From NCBI RefSeq assembly GCF_016757755.1, contig NZ_CP068437.1:4898001-4962000 (forward strand): a stretch of 64,000 nt of DNA, in the 5' to 3' direction. The translations under genes and the position numbers were made by a program. The DNA comes from Shewanella sp. KX20019 (GTDB lineage Bacteria > Pseudomonadota > Gammaproteobacteria > Enterobacterales > Shewanellaceae). Below the pieces are notes generated by a model that ran no database searches, was not told the origin of the DNA, and saw nothing but the letters and a program-made list of their open reading frames with translations. Shown here piece after piece: positions 49,635 through 59,222 of the stretch (positions within the stretch are counted from its first letter, which is position 1; every line of letters starts with the position of its first letter).

Positions 49635-52193
49635 TCAGACTTTTGCTATTTGAATGCGAATATGACCGTAGAATGCTGACGCACCGCTTAGCCTGTCATA
49701 CCTATCGGCAATAATGTCATTATTGTTGCCCCCTCTTGCCTCTACGCCAAACTGAGTGCTCGCAGTGCGACCATAGGCCCAGTGACCCTGACCAAAACAC
49801 TTGGCTACAGTGCCAGGACGAACGCCTTCCCATAGTGCAGCGGTACAAGTGATTTGACCTACCGGGCTACTGATGACAATTTTGTCCCCTGTTTTTACGC
49901 CAAACCTAGCCGCGTCAATCGGGTTTATCTTTGCAGTATCTTCTTGGGCAAGATCGCCAGGGTCGACATTTTTAAACTCATAAAACCAAGATGTGTTGGC
50001 ACTGCGACCCTCTTTGCTTAAGCGAGATTTGTGGTCAACTAATAGCAAAGGGTACTTATCTTTATCACCAAAACGGTATGGCTCTTCGTAATGAGGTACA
50101 AAAGCCAGCTTTCCTCTTGCTTGGTAGTCGCAAACCTCCATCACCTCATCGATACTGACGTGGTGATTTTTAGCATGCTTAGCGAGCGCCTTTTCTAGCG
50201 TTTTACTGTAGAACTCAAACTTATGGGTCTCGGTTTTAAACTTACCCCAGCGTGATTCCAATTTGTAAGGGTGGCTATTCCACACACCGTCATCTATAAA
50301 TTGCTGCCAAGAACTCATCGGCTCACCATACTTATTAGATGCATTAAGCCACAAAGGTGAAGTGACATAACGGACCAATAACTTACCGAGTTGCTGTTCA
50401 TTTTCAGCAGGCAGTTTGGTTTCTGGGTCGAGTAACTGTTCATTGATATAGCGCCACGGCTTATCAAAACCTTTCTCGGCTAGCTTCTTAGCCAACAAAT
50501 AAGGCACTTCGGATTCATCATCTTTAGTATCCCACAACCGTTTAATTGATGGCTGTTGAACTGATACTTGATGCACCCCATTGCCAATAGAGTCTAGTAC
50601 GCCCCATTTCTCGAACATATGATGATTAGCCGGTAGAACAAGATCGGCAAACCAGGTGAACTCCGAGATGTTAGTGGTCACGTGGGCCATAAATTCGACT
50701 TGGCTTAGTGCATCATTCCAACGCTGTCCTTCAGGGGAAGAGAAGTTGAAATTGTTAAAGTAGGCCAGTATGACTTTAATGTCATAAGGATCTGCGCTGA
50801 GCATGCCGTTAGGCGTATTGCTGGTCACGACACCACCACCTGGCTTGCCTTTTTTAAGCGCGGGGAAGGCTAACGTTCCACGTTGATCGATCTTCGGATG
50901 CTTGACACCTTTCTTGGCAACGTCATCTAAGTACGGCTTCGAGTCCGGGAATTTTTTGTTGAGCTTAATTTTATTTGCAGGGAATACTCCCCCCTTACTG
51001 TCGATACCGCCAAACAGACCATTTAGAGCATGGCAAGCCAAAGAGGTATAAGTGCCGCGGGTGTGCATAACAGCACCGCGAGATGTCCATACTTGCACCG
51101 CGGGTGCTGCTTGGCCCATATCTTTAGCAATTTGCACAATCGTTGCCGCTGGGATTTTACTGATTGATTCGGCCCACTCAGGAGTACAGTCTTTAAGTGT
51201 TAAGTTCCACCAGTCAACAAGGCCATGGGTGTGCTTGTCAGCAAATGCGCTGCTATCAACATCTTGACCTGCTATGAATTGATTCTTGCCAGATTTAAAG
51301 TCTCCCACGAACGGCTTATGCCAAAGACCTTCAATTAATGCGACATGTGCAATGGCGAGTGCCAAGACACTATCTTGCGAAGGTTCGATCGGGATCCATT
51401 TATGCGCTTTACTTGCCGACACCGATAAACGCGGATCAACCACAACCACTTTGGCACGATCTAACGCATCGCCCCAAGTCTTGGAGTAGTAGGAAACTTG
51501 GCGGTTACTGGCTATAGGATCGGCGCCAAAAGACAGTACAAATTTGGTGTTTTCAAGATCGTATTGGTTGTAGCCCCAGTTGCCATCCTGATAGTAAGGC
51601 CCCATTTTATGGGCCTCTGCACAGATAGAACTGTGGGAAATATTATTCGGTGAGCCAATCATTTGAGTCATATGTTTGTACATGAATTCATTGATATGGG
51701 AGTAGCGACCACGGATCAATGCGTATTTGTGAGCCTCATCAGTCTCACGTAGCGCTAGAATCTTATCTGCTAATAGGTCAATTGCTTCGTCCCAAGAGAT
51801 AGGTTTAAACATGGGATCATGCTGTTTACCTTTTTTAGAGTTGGTCCGTATCAAAGGGGTGCGAACTCTATCTGGGTCGTACACTTGCTGTAGGCTTAAA
51901 TGCTGCCTTGGGCAACTCGCTTCGCCATGCACTTTTGAATTAACGTTACCCCTTAGCTTTATCGCTCTGCCGTCCATGACATAGACTTGCTTGGCACACC
52001 AAGAGGTACACCCTTGGCAAGTTGTACCTACCCATTTACCGGTTCCAGTCAGCCGATCTTTACTCGGCAGTTCATTCTCTATGCCTTTAATAACAGGCTC
52101 CATCGAACTACTGCAGCCTACACCCGAAAGTGCAGCAGCGGCGACGCTAGTTTTTAACAGGGTTCTCCTGCCTGTATTAATTTTATCACTCAT
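49635..52193 (-). CDS. arrA: respiratory arsenate reductase molybdopterin subunit
   Basis: ArrA reduces arsenate to arsenite as a terminal electron acceptor in the periplasm. From the ATG at 52193 it has 852 residues, with a Tat signal (GRRTLLKTSVAAAAL), the [4Fe-4S] motif CQGCTSWC...C spaced C-x2-C-x3-C-x27-C, the spacing known for ArrA, and RGRYSHINEF with the Mo-ligand Cys in SSICAEAHKMG. A Shine-Dalgarno (aagggg) lies before this ATG; an in-frame ATG 33 nt upstream lacks one. Polysulfide and tetrathionate reductases are the main alternatives. No arrC membrane anchor is seen; the two-gene form occurs in Shewanella, where CymA supplies electrons. Confidence 0.85.
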   Translation of the reverse strand: MSDKINTGRRTLLKTSVAAAALSGVGCSSSMEPVIKGIENELPSKDRLTGTGKWVGTTCQGCTSWCAKQVYVMDGRAIKLRGNVNSKVHGEASCPRQHLSLQQVYDPDRVRTPLIRTNSKKGKQHDPMFKPISWDEAIDLLADKILALRETDEAHKYALIRGRYSHINEFMYKHMTQMIGSPNNISHSSICAEAHKMGPYYQDGNWGYNQYDLENTKFVLSFGADPIASNRQVSYYSKTWGDALDRAKVVVVDPRLSVSASKAHKWIPIEPSQDSVLALAIAHVALIEGLWHKPFVGDFKSGKNQFIAGQDVDSSAFADKHTHGLVDWWNLTLKDCTPEWAESISKIPAATIVQIAKDMGQAAPAVQVWTSRGAVMHTRGTYTSLACHALNGLFGGIDSKGGVFPANKIKLNKKFPDSKPYLDDVAKKGVKHPKIDQRGTLAFPALKKGKPGGGVVTSNTPNGMLSADPYDIKVILAYFNNFNFSSPEGQRWNDALSQVEFMAHVTTNISEFTWFADLVLPANHHMFEKWGVLDSIGNGVHQVSVQQPSIKRLWDTKDDESEVPYLLAKKLAEKGFDKPWRYINEQLLDPETKLPAENEQQLGKLLVRYVTSPLWLNASNKYGEPMSSWQQFIDDGVWNSHPYKLESRWGKFKTETHKFEFYSKTLEKALAKHAKNHHVSIDEVMEVCDYQARGKLAFVPHYEEPYRFGDKDKYPLLLVDHKSRLSKEGRSANTSWFYEFKNVDPGDLAQEDTAKINPIDAARFGVKTGDKIVISSPVGQITCTAALWEGVRPGTVAKCFGQGHWAYGRTASTQFGVEARGGNNNDIIADRYDRLSGASAFYGHIRIQIAKV

Positions 52194-52264
52194 CTCAACA
52201 CCCCTTAACAGACCCATTGCAAACATTGCGATATATCCATAGAAACGAATACATACACTTATCT

Positions 52265-52308
52265 ATATATATAATTATTTATATATATAATTATTTATAT
52301 ATATAATT
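52265..52308. repeat. 16-bp AT-only tandem repeats upstream of arrA
   Basis: atatatataattattt occurs twice in tandem (52265-52280 and 52281-52296) and most of a third time (from 52297). It lies 72-115 bp upstream of arrA. It may be the arr promoter or ArsR operator region. The rest of the 52194-52567 gap shows a hairpin (52478-52503, atcgagc/gctcgat) but no gene. Confidence 0.55.
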
Positions 52309-52567
52309 GATCATGTTTAACAGCATTATCAAGGGGCATTTATCACAGATTTAAAGTTTAAGATTTACTAATTTTTGATGCTGAGCGCGAATGATATTCG
52401 ATGCAGCACTCATCACTACCAGCTAAAACTTTACGGTTAAACCAATTGAGTCCAGGGCGATAAAAGAAAGTAGTTGCTAATCGAGCATAGAGACAAGCTC
52501 GATTCCATTAGATTAGAGCAATTTTTTGCCATCACGCCGGCCGACTGTGATGCAAGCTGTCAATACA

Positions 52568-54058
52568 TTAAGATTGCGCTTTAACGGCAATATTAGCCTC
52601 ATAATTACTGAGTTTATGATATAAGCCAAGCAGCGTTGCAGCGCTAAGTAACACCGCCAACCAACTCCATATAGCAGCAACACCGAGGTTAATTAGCTGA
52701 AAACCGATAAGCGCACTTAATGCCGCGATCATTGCAAAGGGAAGCTGAGTCACTACATGTGCATGCGGCTCGCAACCTGAGCTGGTCGCGCTAATGACAC
52801 TGGTGTCAGATATCGGAGAGCAATGGTCACCAAATACAGAACCAGCCATCACCGCACTTAACACCGGCAGCATTAACGCGATATCGACAGCAGCAGCGAT
52901 TTCAGCACCGATAGGGATCATAATCGCAAACGTGCCCCAACTTGAGCCAGTGGTAAAGGCCATTACAGCGCAAAGAATAAATGTACCAGCGACGAGCATA
53001 TCGCTTGAGATAAACCGCTCCGCCCAATCTGCCAATAGCTTAGCCACGCCTAAGTCAGCAATCACAGCACCAATCATCCAGGTGAATAGCAAGATTGAGA
53101 TAGCAAAACTAATGATCTTAATGCCGACGAACATGTCAGCCATGAGCTGCAAAGCTGTTCTTCCAGAAAATTTCAACATCAATACCGCGATAGTCGTCGC
53201 CAAAATACACGCATCACGCATGGCGGCACCAATATCAGCCGAAGTGACCCACTGAGTGATATCAACTGATTCCGAGTTAGCCGCCCCAGACCATAAGGTA
53301 AAGCCCACGGACGCAACCAACAAACTTGCCATGGGGACTCCTAATAACCATGGGTTGCCGGCTTCTACTTCAGTAATGTCTTGCTCTGTCGCAGCGGTGT
53401 AACTAAAACCAATGCCAAACCAAGCTATCAATAGTGACAGTATAATTACCGTAATGGCGTAAAAATTAAGTTTTGCTATCTCAATAAAAGATTCCAGCGG
53501 TGAGAGAGGCAATAGTGTGACGCTGGCCAAAATGGCCATAACATAAGGCCCCCAACTAGAAAATGGTAGTAAAGCACACAAGGGTGAAGCATTGGAATCG
53601 ACAAGGTAAGCGATCTGTTCCTTACTCATATTATATCGTTGGCTGAGTGGCTGACATACATGCCCCACAGCAAGACAACTAAAGATGCCATCAATAAATA
53701 CAACCCAACCAAGCACTACCACCCCAACCCGCGCTTGCCGGCCACTTTGAATACGATGATATAACCAATCAGCAAATGATTTTACCGCTCCACCTCGGGC
53801 TAGCAGCTGTGTCATCACACCCAGCAGTACCATCGCGGCCAGCACATTAAGATGCCAAGCTTGCCACTGGCCATTAGCGTAAAATTGCATCCAAGCTTTT
53901 GACGATAAATACACCGTCGTATTAACAGGATTAAACTCACTGATAATAAGCGCGCCAGAGATAATACCAACACCTAGCGCGACAAGGGTGCGTCGTAAAA
54001 CTAGGGCTAACACTAAGGTTAACACCAACGGAGTAAGCATTAAGATATTGCCCGACAT
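52568..54058 (-). CDS. NhaC family Na+/H+ antiporter
   Basis: A 496-residue inner-membrane protein with about 11-12 hydrophobic segments. GSSWGTFAIMIPIGAEIAAA and GSVFGDHCSPISDTSVISATSSGCEPHAHV are the family signature in the C-terminal half, and FIDGIFSCLAVGHV lies in the N-terminal half. The family exchanges Na+ (or amines or malate/lactate) for protons. It lies downstream of nothing on its strand within 150 bp and stands alone. Confidence 0.85.
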   Translation of the reverse strand: MSGNILMLTPLVLTLVLALVLRRTLVALGVGIISGALIISEFNPVNTTVYLSSKAWMQFYANGQWQAWHLNVLAAMVLLGVMTQLLARGGAVKSFADWLYHRIQSGRQARVGVVVLGWVVFIDGIFSCLAVGHVCQPLSQRYNMSKEQIAYLVDSNASPLCALLPFSSWGPYVMAILASVTLLPLSPLESFIEIAKLNFYAITVIILSLLIAWFGIGFSYTAATEQDITEVEAGNPWLLGVPMASLLVASVGFTLWSGAANSESVDITQWVTSADIGAAMRDACILATTIAVLMLKFSGRTALQLMADMFVGIKIISFAISILLFTWMIGAVIADLGVAKLLADWAERFISSDMLVAGTFILCAVMAFTTGSSWGTFAIMIPIGAEIAAAVDIALMLPVLSAVMAGSVFGDHCSPISDTSVISATSSGCEPHAHVVTQLPFAMIAALSALIGFQLINLGVAAIWSWLAVLLSAATLLGLYHKLSNYEANIAVKAQS

Positions 54059-54238
54059 AGCTGCAATTCCTGTAGAAATAAAGGGAAGACTACTAACGAC
54101 TTAGTAACAAGTACAAAAAAAAGCCAATCTCACAACTATTATCATAAGATTTTGGTCCATTTAGCATAATTAACTATTCACCAAGACCCCGTCGCTGCTA
54201 GAATCGGAGCTATCATCATGCTACCAAAGGGACTCGCC

Positions 54239-54442
54239 ATGAGCCTTGAACTATTGTCAAAATTGGAAACAAAAATCCAAGCTGCGCTTGAAACGATTGA
54301 GCTACTTAAAATGGAGCTTGAAGAAGAGAAACAGTCGAGCAGCAGTTTGACAGAACAAAACCAACAGTTACAACAAGAATTGAATTCTTGGAACGAAAAA
54401 GTAACCGGTTTGGTTGGCTTGCTTAACGAAGAGGTTAGCTAA
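54239..54442 (+). CDS. zapB: cell division protein ZapB
   Basis: A 67-residue coiled-coil protein, MSLELLSKLETKIQAALETIELLKMELEEEK..., that bundles at the division site with ZapA and FtsZ. The heptad pattern runs the whole length. The start at 54239 fits the family better than an in-frame ATG 21 nt upstream, and ggga precedes it. Confidence 0.9.
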   Translation: MSLELLSKLETKIQAALETIELLKMELEEEKQSSSSLTEQNQQLQQELNSWNEKVTGLVGLLNEEVS

Positions 54443-54528
54443 CCTTTTTAGGTGAGTTTACGTAATCGTTATTTTTGCAGCTGTGTCGCTAAATATGTTC
54501 ACATAGCGACACCTGCGAAAATGATTAC
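54432..54528 (+). terminator. zapB 3' palindrome and long imperfect hairpin
   Basis: A palindrome aggttagctaacct followed by five T overlaps the zapB stop codon. Just after it lies a long hairpin (54462-54528) with perfect inner 9-bp arms gtgtcgcta/tagcgacac and outer arms gtaatc/gattac. Confidence 0.6.
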
Positions 54529-54538
54529 TACCCATAAC

Positions 54539-54600
54539 GTAGATCTGAGCAAATAAGCTCAGCCTTTCGGTATATTGCATGGAGCTGAGAGCATCTACTT
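54539..54600. other. structured intergenic segment
   Basis: Outer arms gtagat (around 54541) and atctac (around 54594) enclose a perfect hairpin ctgagcaaataagctcag. No coding frame is seen here. It could be part of an untranslated RNA or a repeat relic. Confidence 0.3.
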
Positions 54601-54674
54601 CGATGTTTCAAATCTACTACTCGCGATAAAACCATGCTGTTATTGCACCGATTTACAAATGCATTAAGCCGTTG

Positions 54675-54887
54675 TTATGCGGTTTGCATATCACTATTTT
54701 GCATCTCAATTAACTCATTGAGCTCCAATATAGCTTGCTTAACTTTTGGTAAGCTCTTCCTTGGCAATAAAAATCGCCCTTTATCAAATTCAATTCGACC
54801 TAAGTCTTTTACCCAGATCACTCCAGTTAAAAAGATACGCGCATGTTTAACGATTAGTTTCGGTGCATAGACAGGAAAAACTCTCAC
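54675..54887 (-). CDS. DUF1107 family protein (YtfK-like)
   Basis: A 70-residue protein like E. coli YtfK, which has been linked to the stringent response through SpoT. The match runs over RVFPVYAPKLIVKHARIFLTG...DLGRIEFDKGRFLLPRKSLPKV. The start is a GTG at 54887, because gggagg lies 4 nt upstream; an ATG at 54902 lacks such a site. Confidence 0.8.
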   Translation of the reverse strand: MRVFPVYAPKLIVKHARIFLTGVIWVKDLGRIEFDKGRFLLPRKSLPKVKQAILELNELIEMQNSDMQTA

Positions 54888-55079
54888 AAGACCTCCCGAC
54901 AACTTTTTGTTTGTTGTTATATGTTTTAGTTGGACAGATGTTTTACCATGAAGGTTTCATCAGATCGAAAATAAATTGTAAAAGTTTGAATCTAATTTAA
55001 GCAAACTGCAATTTCTTTTTCCCAATCAAACACCTAAATACAATCATCATAAAATTGTCTCTTGCCAATTTTTTGACAC

Positions 55080-55168
55080 CCTGTTACCGTCTAGGAGTTA
55101 CTCAGGGTAACGTTGAGCTTTTTAGCTCCGTAACCGTGCTTCTTGCGACCAGGAAGCACGGTTTTTTT
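55080..55168 (+). ncRNA. possible small RNA ending in an orphan terminator
   Basis: A strong plus-strand rho-independent terminator (11-bp stem aaccgtgcttc/gaagcacggtt, then seven T; 55132-55168) follows no plus-strand gene; the nearest, zapB, ends 690 bp upstream and has its own terminator. Just before it lie two more hairpins (gttacc...ggtaac, 55083-55111; gagc...gctc, 55114-55128). A TTGACA lies at 55073-55078 but no good -10 is at the right spacing. The rest of 54903-55215 has no gene. Confidence 0.4.
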
Positions 55169-55186
55169 ATAGCTTCAATTTATCCC

Positions 55187-55207
55187 AGGCACAAAAAAGG
55201 AGCCCTA
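55187..55207. terminator. palindromic hairpin near the MITE
   Basis: Arms aaggagcc/ggctcctt with a 3-nt centre. Its minus-strand copy has a T-run (aaaaaa on plus), so it may close transcription arriving from dsbA. Confidence 0.5.
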
Positions 55208-55215
55208 GGCTCCTT

Positions 55216-55481
55216 ATACCAATTGCATTAAGTATTTAGTCAATTCAGAAGCGCTCACGCTTTTCAATTCAATGCGCATTGACGAGAGAATGGTTATTCC
55301 CTTGTAAGTAAATGCAAAGCAGAAGTGGAATGCATGAGAGCTTCCCGCAGGGTGGGTTTCAAAGCCCTATATGCTGCGCCGAAAACTCTCGATATAGAAT
55401 AACTATTAGCTTCATGTTTCCGACTTGCCTTCAGCGCTTTGAATTCCCACTGAATGAACAGATACTTAATGCAATTGGCAT
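55216..55481. mobile_element. MITE with 20-bp terminal inverted repeats
   Basis: The left end ataccaattgcattaagtat (55216-55235) and the reverse complement of the right end (55462-55481) agree at 19 of 20 bases. The 266-bp element has no transposase gene and holds partly complementary inner parts (gaatggttattccc and gaataactatt). It sits in the gap after dsbA and ends 21 bp from the dsbA stop codon. No clear target duplication was seen. Confidence 0.6.
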
Positions 55482-55501
55482 CAATACTCGCGAGGACGCA
55501 T

Positions 55502-56113
55502 TTACTTCATTGTGGTGAGGTAATACGCAATATCGAGTAGCTCGTCGTATGACTTGATTGCACCCGTTTCTACACGGTACTTACCATTGACCACTAGTGC
55601 TGGTACGCCTGAAATCTTGGCATTCTGAGTAGCGCGCTTCATTTTCGACATTTGAGCGTTCACCATGAATGAGTTTGCAGCAGCATCGAATGCTTTACCA
55701 TCTACGCCATTGGCCACAAAAATCGCTCTTACATCATCACGATTAGTGAAATGCTGCTTTTTTTCATGAATTGCTGAGAAAATGGCTGATTCCATTTTTT
55801 CATCCACTTTAAGCTGATGAGCAACGGCAAACGCACGTGACATCTCAACGCCCATCTCGCTCCCGATAAACTCAACGTGGTTTTGCTTAAAAGTCACCCC
55901 TTCTGGCAAAGTCGCTTTTATTTGTGGTACTTGTACCTTTGAAAAGTTATAGCAATGCCCACAGTAAAAAGAGAAAAACTCGGTAATTTCAGGCTTTGCC
56001 GTTGCAGGGCCTTGATTAACAACTGTGTAATGAACACCCTCTTTGTAATCTGCTGCCATTGCAGCCATAGGCGCAGCTATAAATGCTAATGCGACCAATA
56101 ATGCTTTTTTCAT
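55502..56113 (-). CDS. dsbA: thiol:disulfide interchange protein DsbA
   Basis: A periplasmic thioredoxin-fold oxidase of 203 residues with signal peptide (MKKALLVALAFIAAPMAAMA). The active site is CGHC (FYCGHCYNF, about 50-53) instead of the CPHC usual in DsbA; the cis-proline loop is SGVPALVVNG (about 165-174). It lies downstream of srkA on the same strand, as in E. coli. Confidence 0.92.
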   Translation of the reverse strand: MKKALLVALAFIAAPMAAMAADYKEGVHYTVVNQGPATAKPEITEFFSFYCGHCYNFSKVQVPQIKATLPEGVTFKQNHVEFIGSEMGVEMSRAFAVAHQLKVDEKMESAIFSAIHEKKQHFTNRDDVRAIFVANGVDGKAFDAAANSFMVNAQMSKMKRATQNAKISGVPALVVNGKYRVETGAIKSYDELLDIAYYLTTMK

Positions 56114-56236
56114 GTGGATTCCTTGGTGATGCTTAATGCATCTTTAATAATTTTCAGCATAACATAATGCTCTTTCGAGTCGACCTCAAGCACATAAGTT
56201 CATTTTTCTGTTACAAAATGAGAGTTCTAACAAAGT

Positions 56237-57271
56237 TTAATATTGCGGCATCAAACTTAAGGGTGGCTCATCTAGTGCAGCCAGCTGCTCTTTGAAAGCT
56301 AAAATTTGCTGTTCCCAGTACTTGTCTTCAGCAAACCATGGAAAATTCATTGGAAACGCGGGGTCGGCCCAGCGACGGCTTAACCATGCATTGTAATGTA
56401 ACATTCTCATCGCTCTTAAAGGCTCAATGAGCTGCAACTCTCGGATATCAAACTCACAAAACTCTTCGTAAGACTCTAACAGTACTTCTAGTTGCAAAGT
56501 CTGTTGCGGTCTATCACCTGCTAGCATCATCCATATATCTTGTACTGCAGGCCCCATTTTAGCGTCATCTAAATCGACAAAGCCAGGGCCATCTGGTGTC
56601 CACAATATATTACTTGGGTGCAGGTCACCATGAAGTCGAATATTGTCGTATCTCTTTGGCTGCCACATCGCGCTAGATTTTTCCAAGATTTGCTCAACCA
56701 CAGTAAAATAAGGTAAGGCTAAACTTCTTGGGATATGACCTGACTCTTTTAGCCACTTAAGTGAGTCATCACCCAGTAACTGCGGTGACATAGTATCGCG
56801 ATAGACAAAGTCTGCCTGTTTCGAGAACTGGTGAATACGACCAATAAAACGACCAACTGACTCTAACTGCTCGAGGTTATCGACCTCGAACGCTCGGCCA
56901 CCAATAGAGGGGAATAGCGCAAACCTAAAGCCTTGATATTGGTGCAGAGATCGCCCATCAACAATAACAGGGGTGGCAATTGGCACTTCTTCCTCCATCA
57001 ACGCGGCAGAAAAGTCATGCTCCTCTTGGATCTGTTGATCTGACCAACGCTCAGGCCGGTAAAATTTCACCACATAACGCAATCCTCTATCACAGCGGAA
57101 TTGATAGACTCGGTTTTCGTAACTATTGAGTGCCAGTAACCCCGTTTCAGGGTAGATGCCTAACGTTTCAATGGCGGTCAATATAAGATCCGGCGTCAAC
57201 GCTTGGTAGTGAAATGCTGAATCTTCATCAGCAGTGACTATAGCTGTCTTAGTGGGTTCTATTCTATTCAT
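56237..57271 (-). CDS. srkA: stress response kinase A
   Basis: SrkA (YihE/RdoA) is a Ser/Thr kinase of the aminoglycoside-phosphotransferase fold, linked to Cpx stress and MazF toxicity. The 344 residues hold the catalytic loop LHGDLHPSNILW (about 213-224) and the metal motif GFVDLDDAKMGP (about 230-241). The start of DsbA is 123 bp further. It overlaps no other gene; the DUF3630 gene ends 11 bp upstream. Confidence 0.92.
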   Translation of the reverse strand: MNRIEPTKTAIVTADEDSAFHYQALTPDLILTAIETLGIYPETGLLALNSYENRVYQFRCDRGLRYVVKFYRPERWSDQQIQEEHDFSAALMEEEVPIATPVIVDGRSLHQYQGFRFALFPSIGGRAFEVDNLEQLESVGRFIGRIHQFSKQADFVYRDTMSPQLLGDDSLKWLKESGHIPRSLALPYFTVVEQILEKSSAMWQPKRYDNIRLHGDLHPSNILWTPDGPGFVDLDDAKMGPAVQDIWMMLAGDRPQQTLQLEVLLESYEEFCEFDIRELQLIEPLRAMRMLHYNAWLSRRWADPAFPMNFPWFAEDKYWEQQILAFKEQLAALDEPPLSLMPQY

Positions 57272-57282
57272 TTATAAATGCT

Positions 57283-57612
57283 CTAGCTATATAGGTGACT
57301 AGGTGTATCAAGTGCAGCCACGATGAGTGGCTTCATTAGCTCAGCTAAATAGACCAGCACATCGAACTCGTCTTCTCTCTCAGTTGATAGCCAACATATA
57401 TCGCCATAGAACTCATAGTGCAGTTGTAGGAGGGTACCTTCAAACTCTAATAACCATTGATGCCTGTCGGCTCCCCATTGCCTCTCTACCACTCTGCAAT
57501 CTATCGCTTTTGCAAAAGGTTCTGCAAAGTCGGCAAACAGTTCAAAATCAATATCTGCTTGCACTGACAAACTCAAGGTTTCACGTTCTAGCTTAATAGC
57601 ATTTAGTTTCAT
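57283..57612 (-). CDS. DUF3630 family protein
   Basis: A 109-residue acidic protein without signal or membrane segments; I place it in the DUF3630 family known from Shewanella, from memory of its pattern (FAKAIDCRVVERQWGADRHQWLLEFEG...LLQLHYEFYGDICWL). Function unknown. It lies just upstream of srkA, probably in the same transcript. Confidence 0.65.
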   Translation of the reverse strand: MKLNAIKLERETLSLSVQADIDFELFADFAEPFAKAIDCRVVERQWGADRHQWLLEFEGTLLQLHYEFYGDICWLSTEREDEFDVLVYLAELMKPLIVAALDTPSHLYS

Positions 57613-57672
57613 CTAGCTGACACTCACGACTCTTTTATATTATGACGACCTGTGACCTTCATCGACAGCCAG

Positions 57673-57966
57673 TTATTGGGCAGATGATACTAGGTTTTGA
57701 CAAACCAATGCAGTTTCTTCGGCAACACACTGATGGCCGCAAACATATTCTGCATTTTTATCGTCACTTAAGCGCAATAAGCCTTTACCTTTAGCATGGC
57801 ATTGTTCAACCGATGCATAGTAACCACTAATAAACTCACCAGATTGCTCGATGCTCGGCTTTGCTGCCGCGTCAGGATAATAGAGCAGCGTCCACTCGGG
57901 TGAATCTGTACACGCCGTTAAACCAAGAGATAATATTGAAATAAAGCAGACTAGTCGGAGTTTCAT
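57673..57966 (-). CDS. small predicted lipoprotein
   Basis: A 97-residue protein with a lipoprotein signal (MKLRLVCFISILSLGLTAC), lipobox LTAC with Cys19. The mature part has four further Cys (QCHAKG, YVCGHQC, LVCQN) that may pair in the periplasm. No family recognised. It starts 19 bp after the terminator of the preceding gene. Confidence 0.65.
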   Translation of the reverse strand: MKLRLVCFISILSLGLTACTDSPEWTLLYYPDAAAKPSIEQSGEFISGYYASVEQCHAKGKGLLRLSDDKNAEYVCGHQCVAEETALVCQNLVSSAQ

Positions 57967-57984
57967 GCTAAAGGTCCTCTAAAT

Positions 57985-58012
57985 AAAAAAGGCGAACAAA
58001 TGTTCGCCTTTT
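57985..58012. terminator. terminator after the Glu-Pro repeat gene
   Basis: A perfect 12-bp stem aaaaggcgaaca/tgttcgcctttt with a 2-nt centre, between two genes on the minus strand. Confidence 0.85.
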
Positions 58013-58076
58013 AGTAAGCAACTCAGCTTATTCTACACCGCTTCAACAGCGGAGTATGAACTTTACAGCTATCGTT

Positions 58077-58871
<795 letters not shown>

Positions 58872-59030
58872 TATGTTCCACCAGTGGTTAGCCAGAGACT
58901 CAATATGTGAGTCTTTTTATGCATTAAAAAAACGCGCGAAAATAGAACGTTATTATTAATGCATTCTCTTTCATAAAATCAAGTATTTATATCTCATTTT
59001 TAACCGGGTATCAAAAATAGTGCACTATAT

Positions 59031-59046
59031 TGGCTAAATTTAGCCA
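59031..59046. promoter_or_regulatory. 16-bp palindrome between divergent genes
   Basis: TGGCTAAATTTAGCCA, a perfect palindrome midway in the 58872-59222 gap between the repeat-protein gene and ygbA. Probably a transcription-factor operator. The rest of that gap shows no gene; tctagactttt occurs here (near 59175) and again near 59765. Confidence 0.45.
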
Positions 59047-59222
59047 AAATGCACCTTAATTAGCAAACATTCAGTCTATTTTGATTAAAACGGATAACCG
59101 AGAACAAATAGTCCGACAAAGCACTATTTTGTGCGCATCTTCAAACTTTCAAACATGAACTTTGTTTGTCACGCTCTAGACTTTTATGATGCCAATAACC
59201 CAGTAACTTACTAAGGTATACC

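Noticed and set aside
49635..52193. Tetrathionate or polysulfide reductase large subunit
   Set aside because: The C-x2-C-x3-C-x27-C spacing, length, two-gene layout, 234-residue partner and nearby ArsR favour ArrA, though a tree is needed to settle it.
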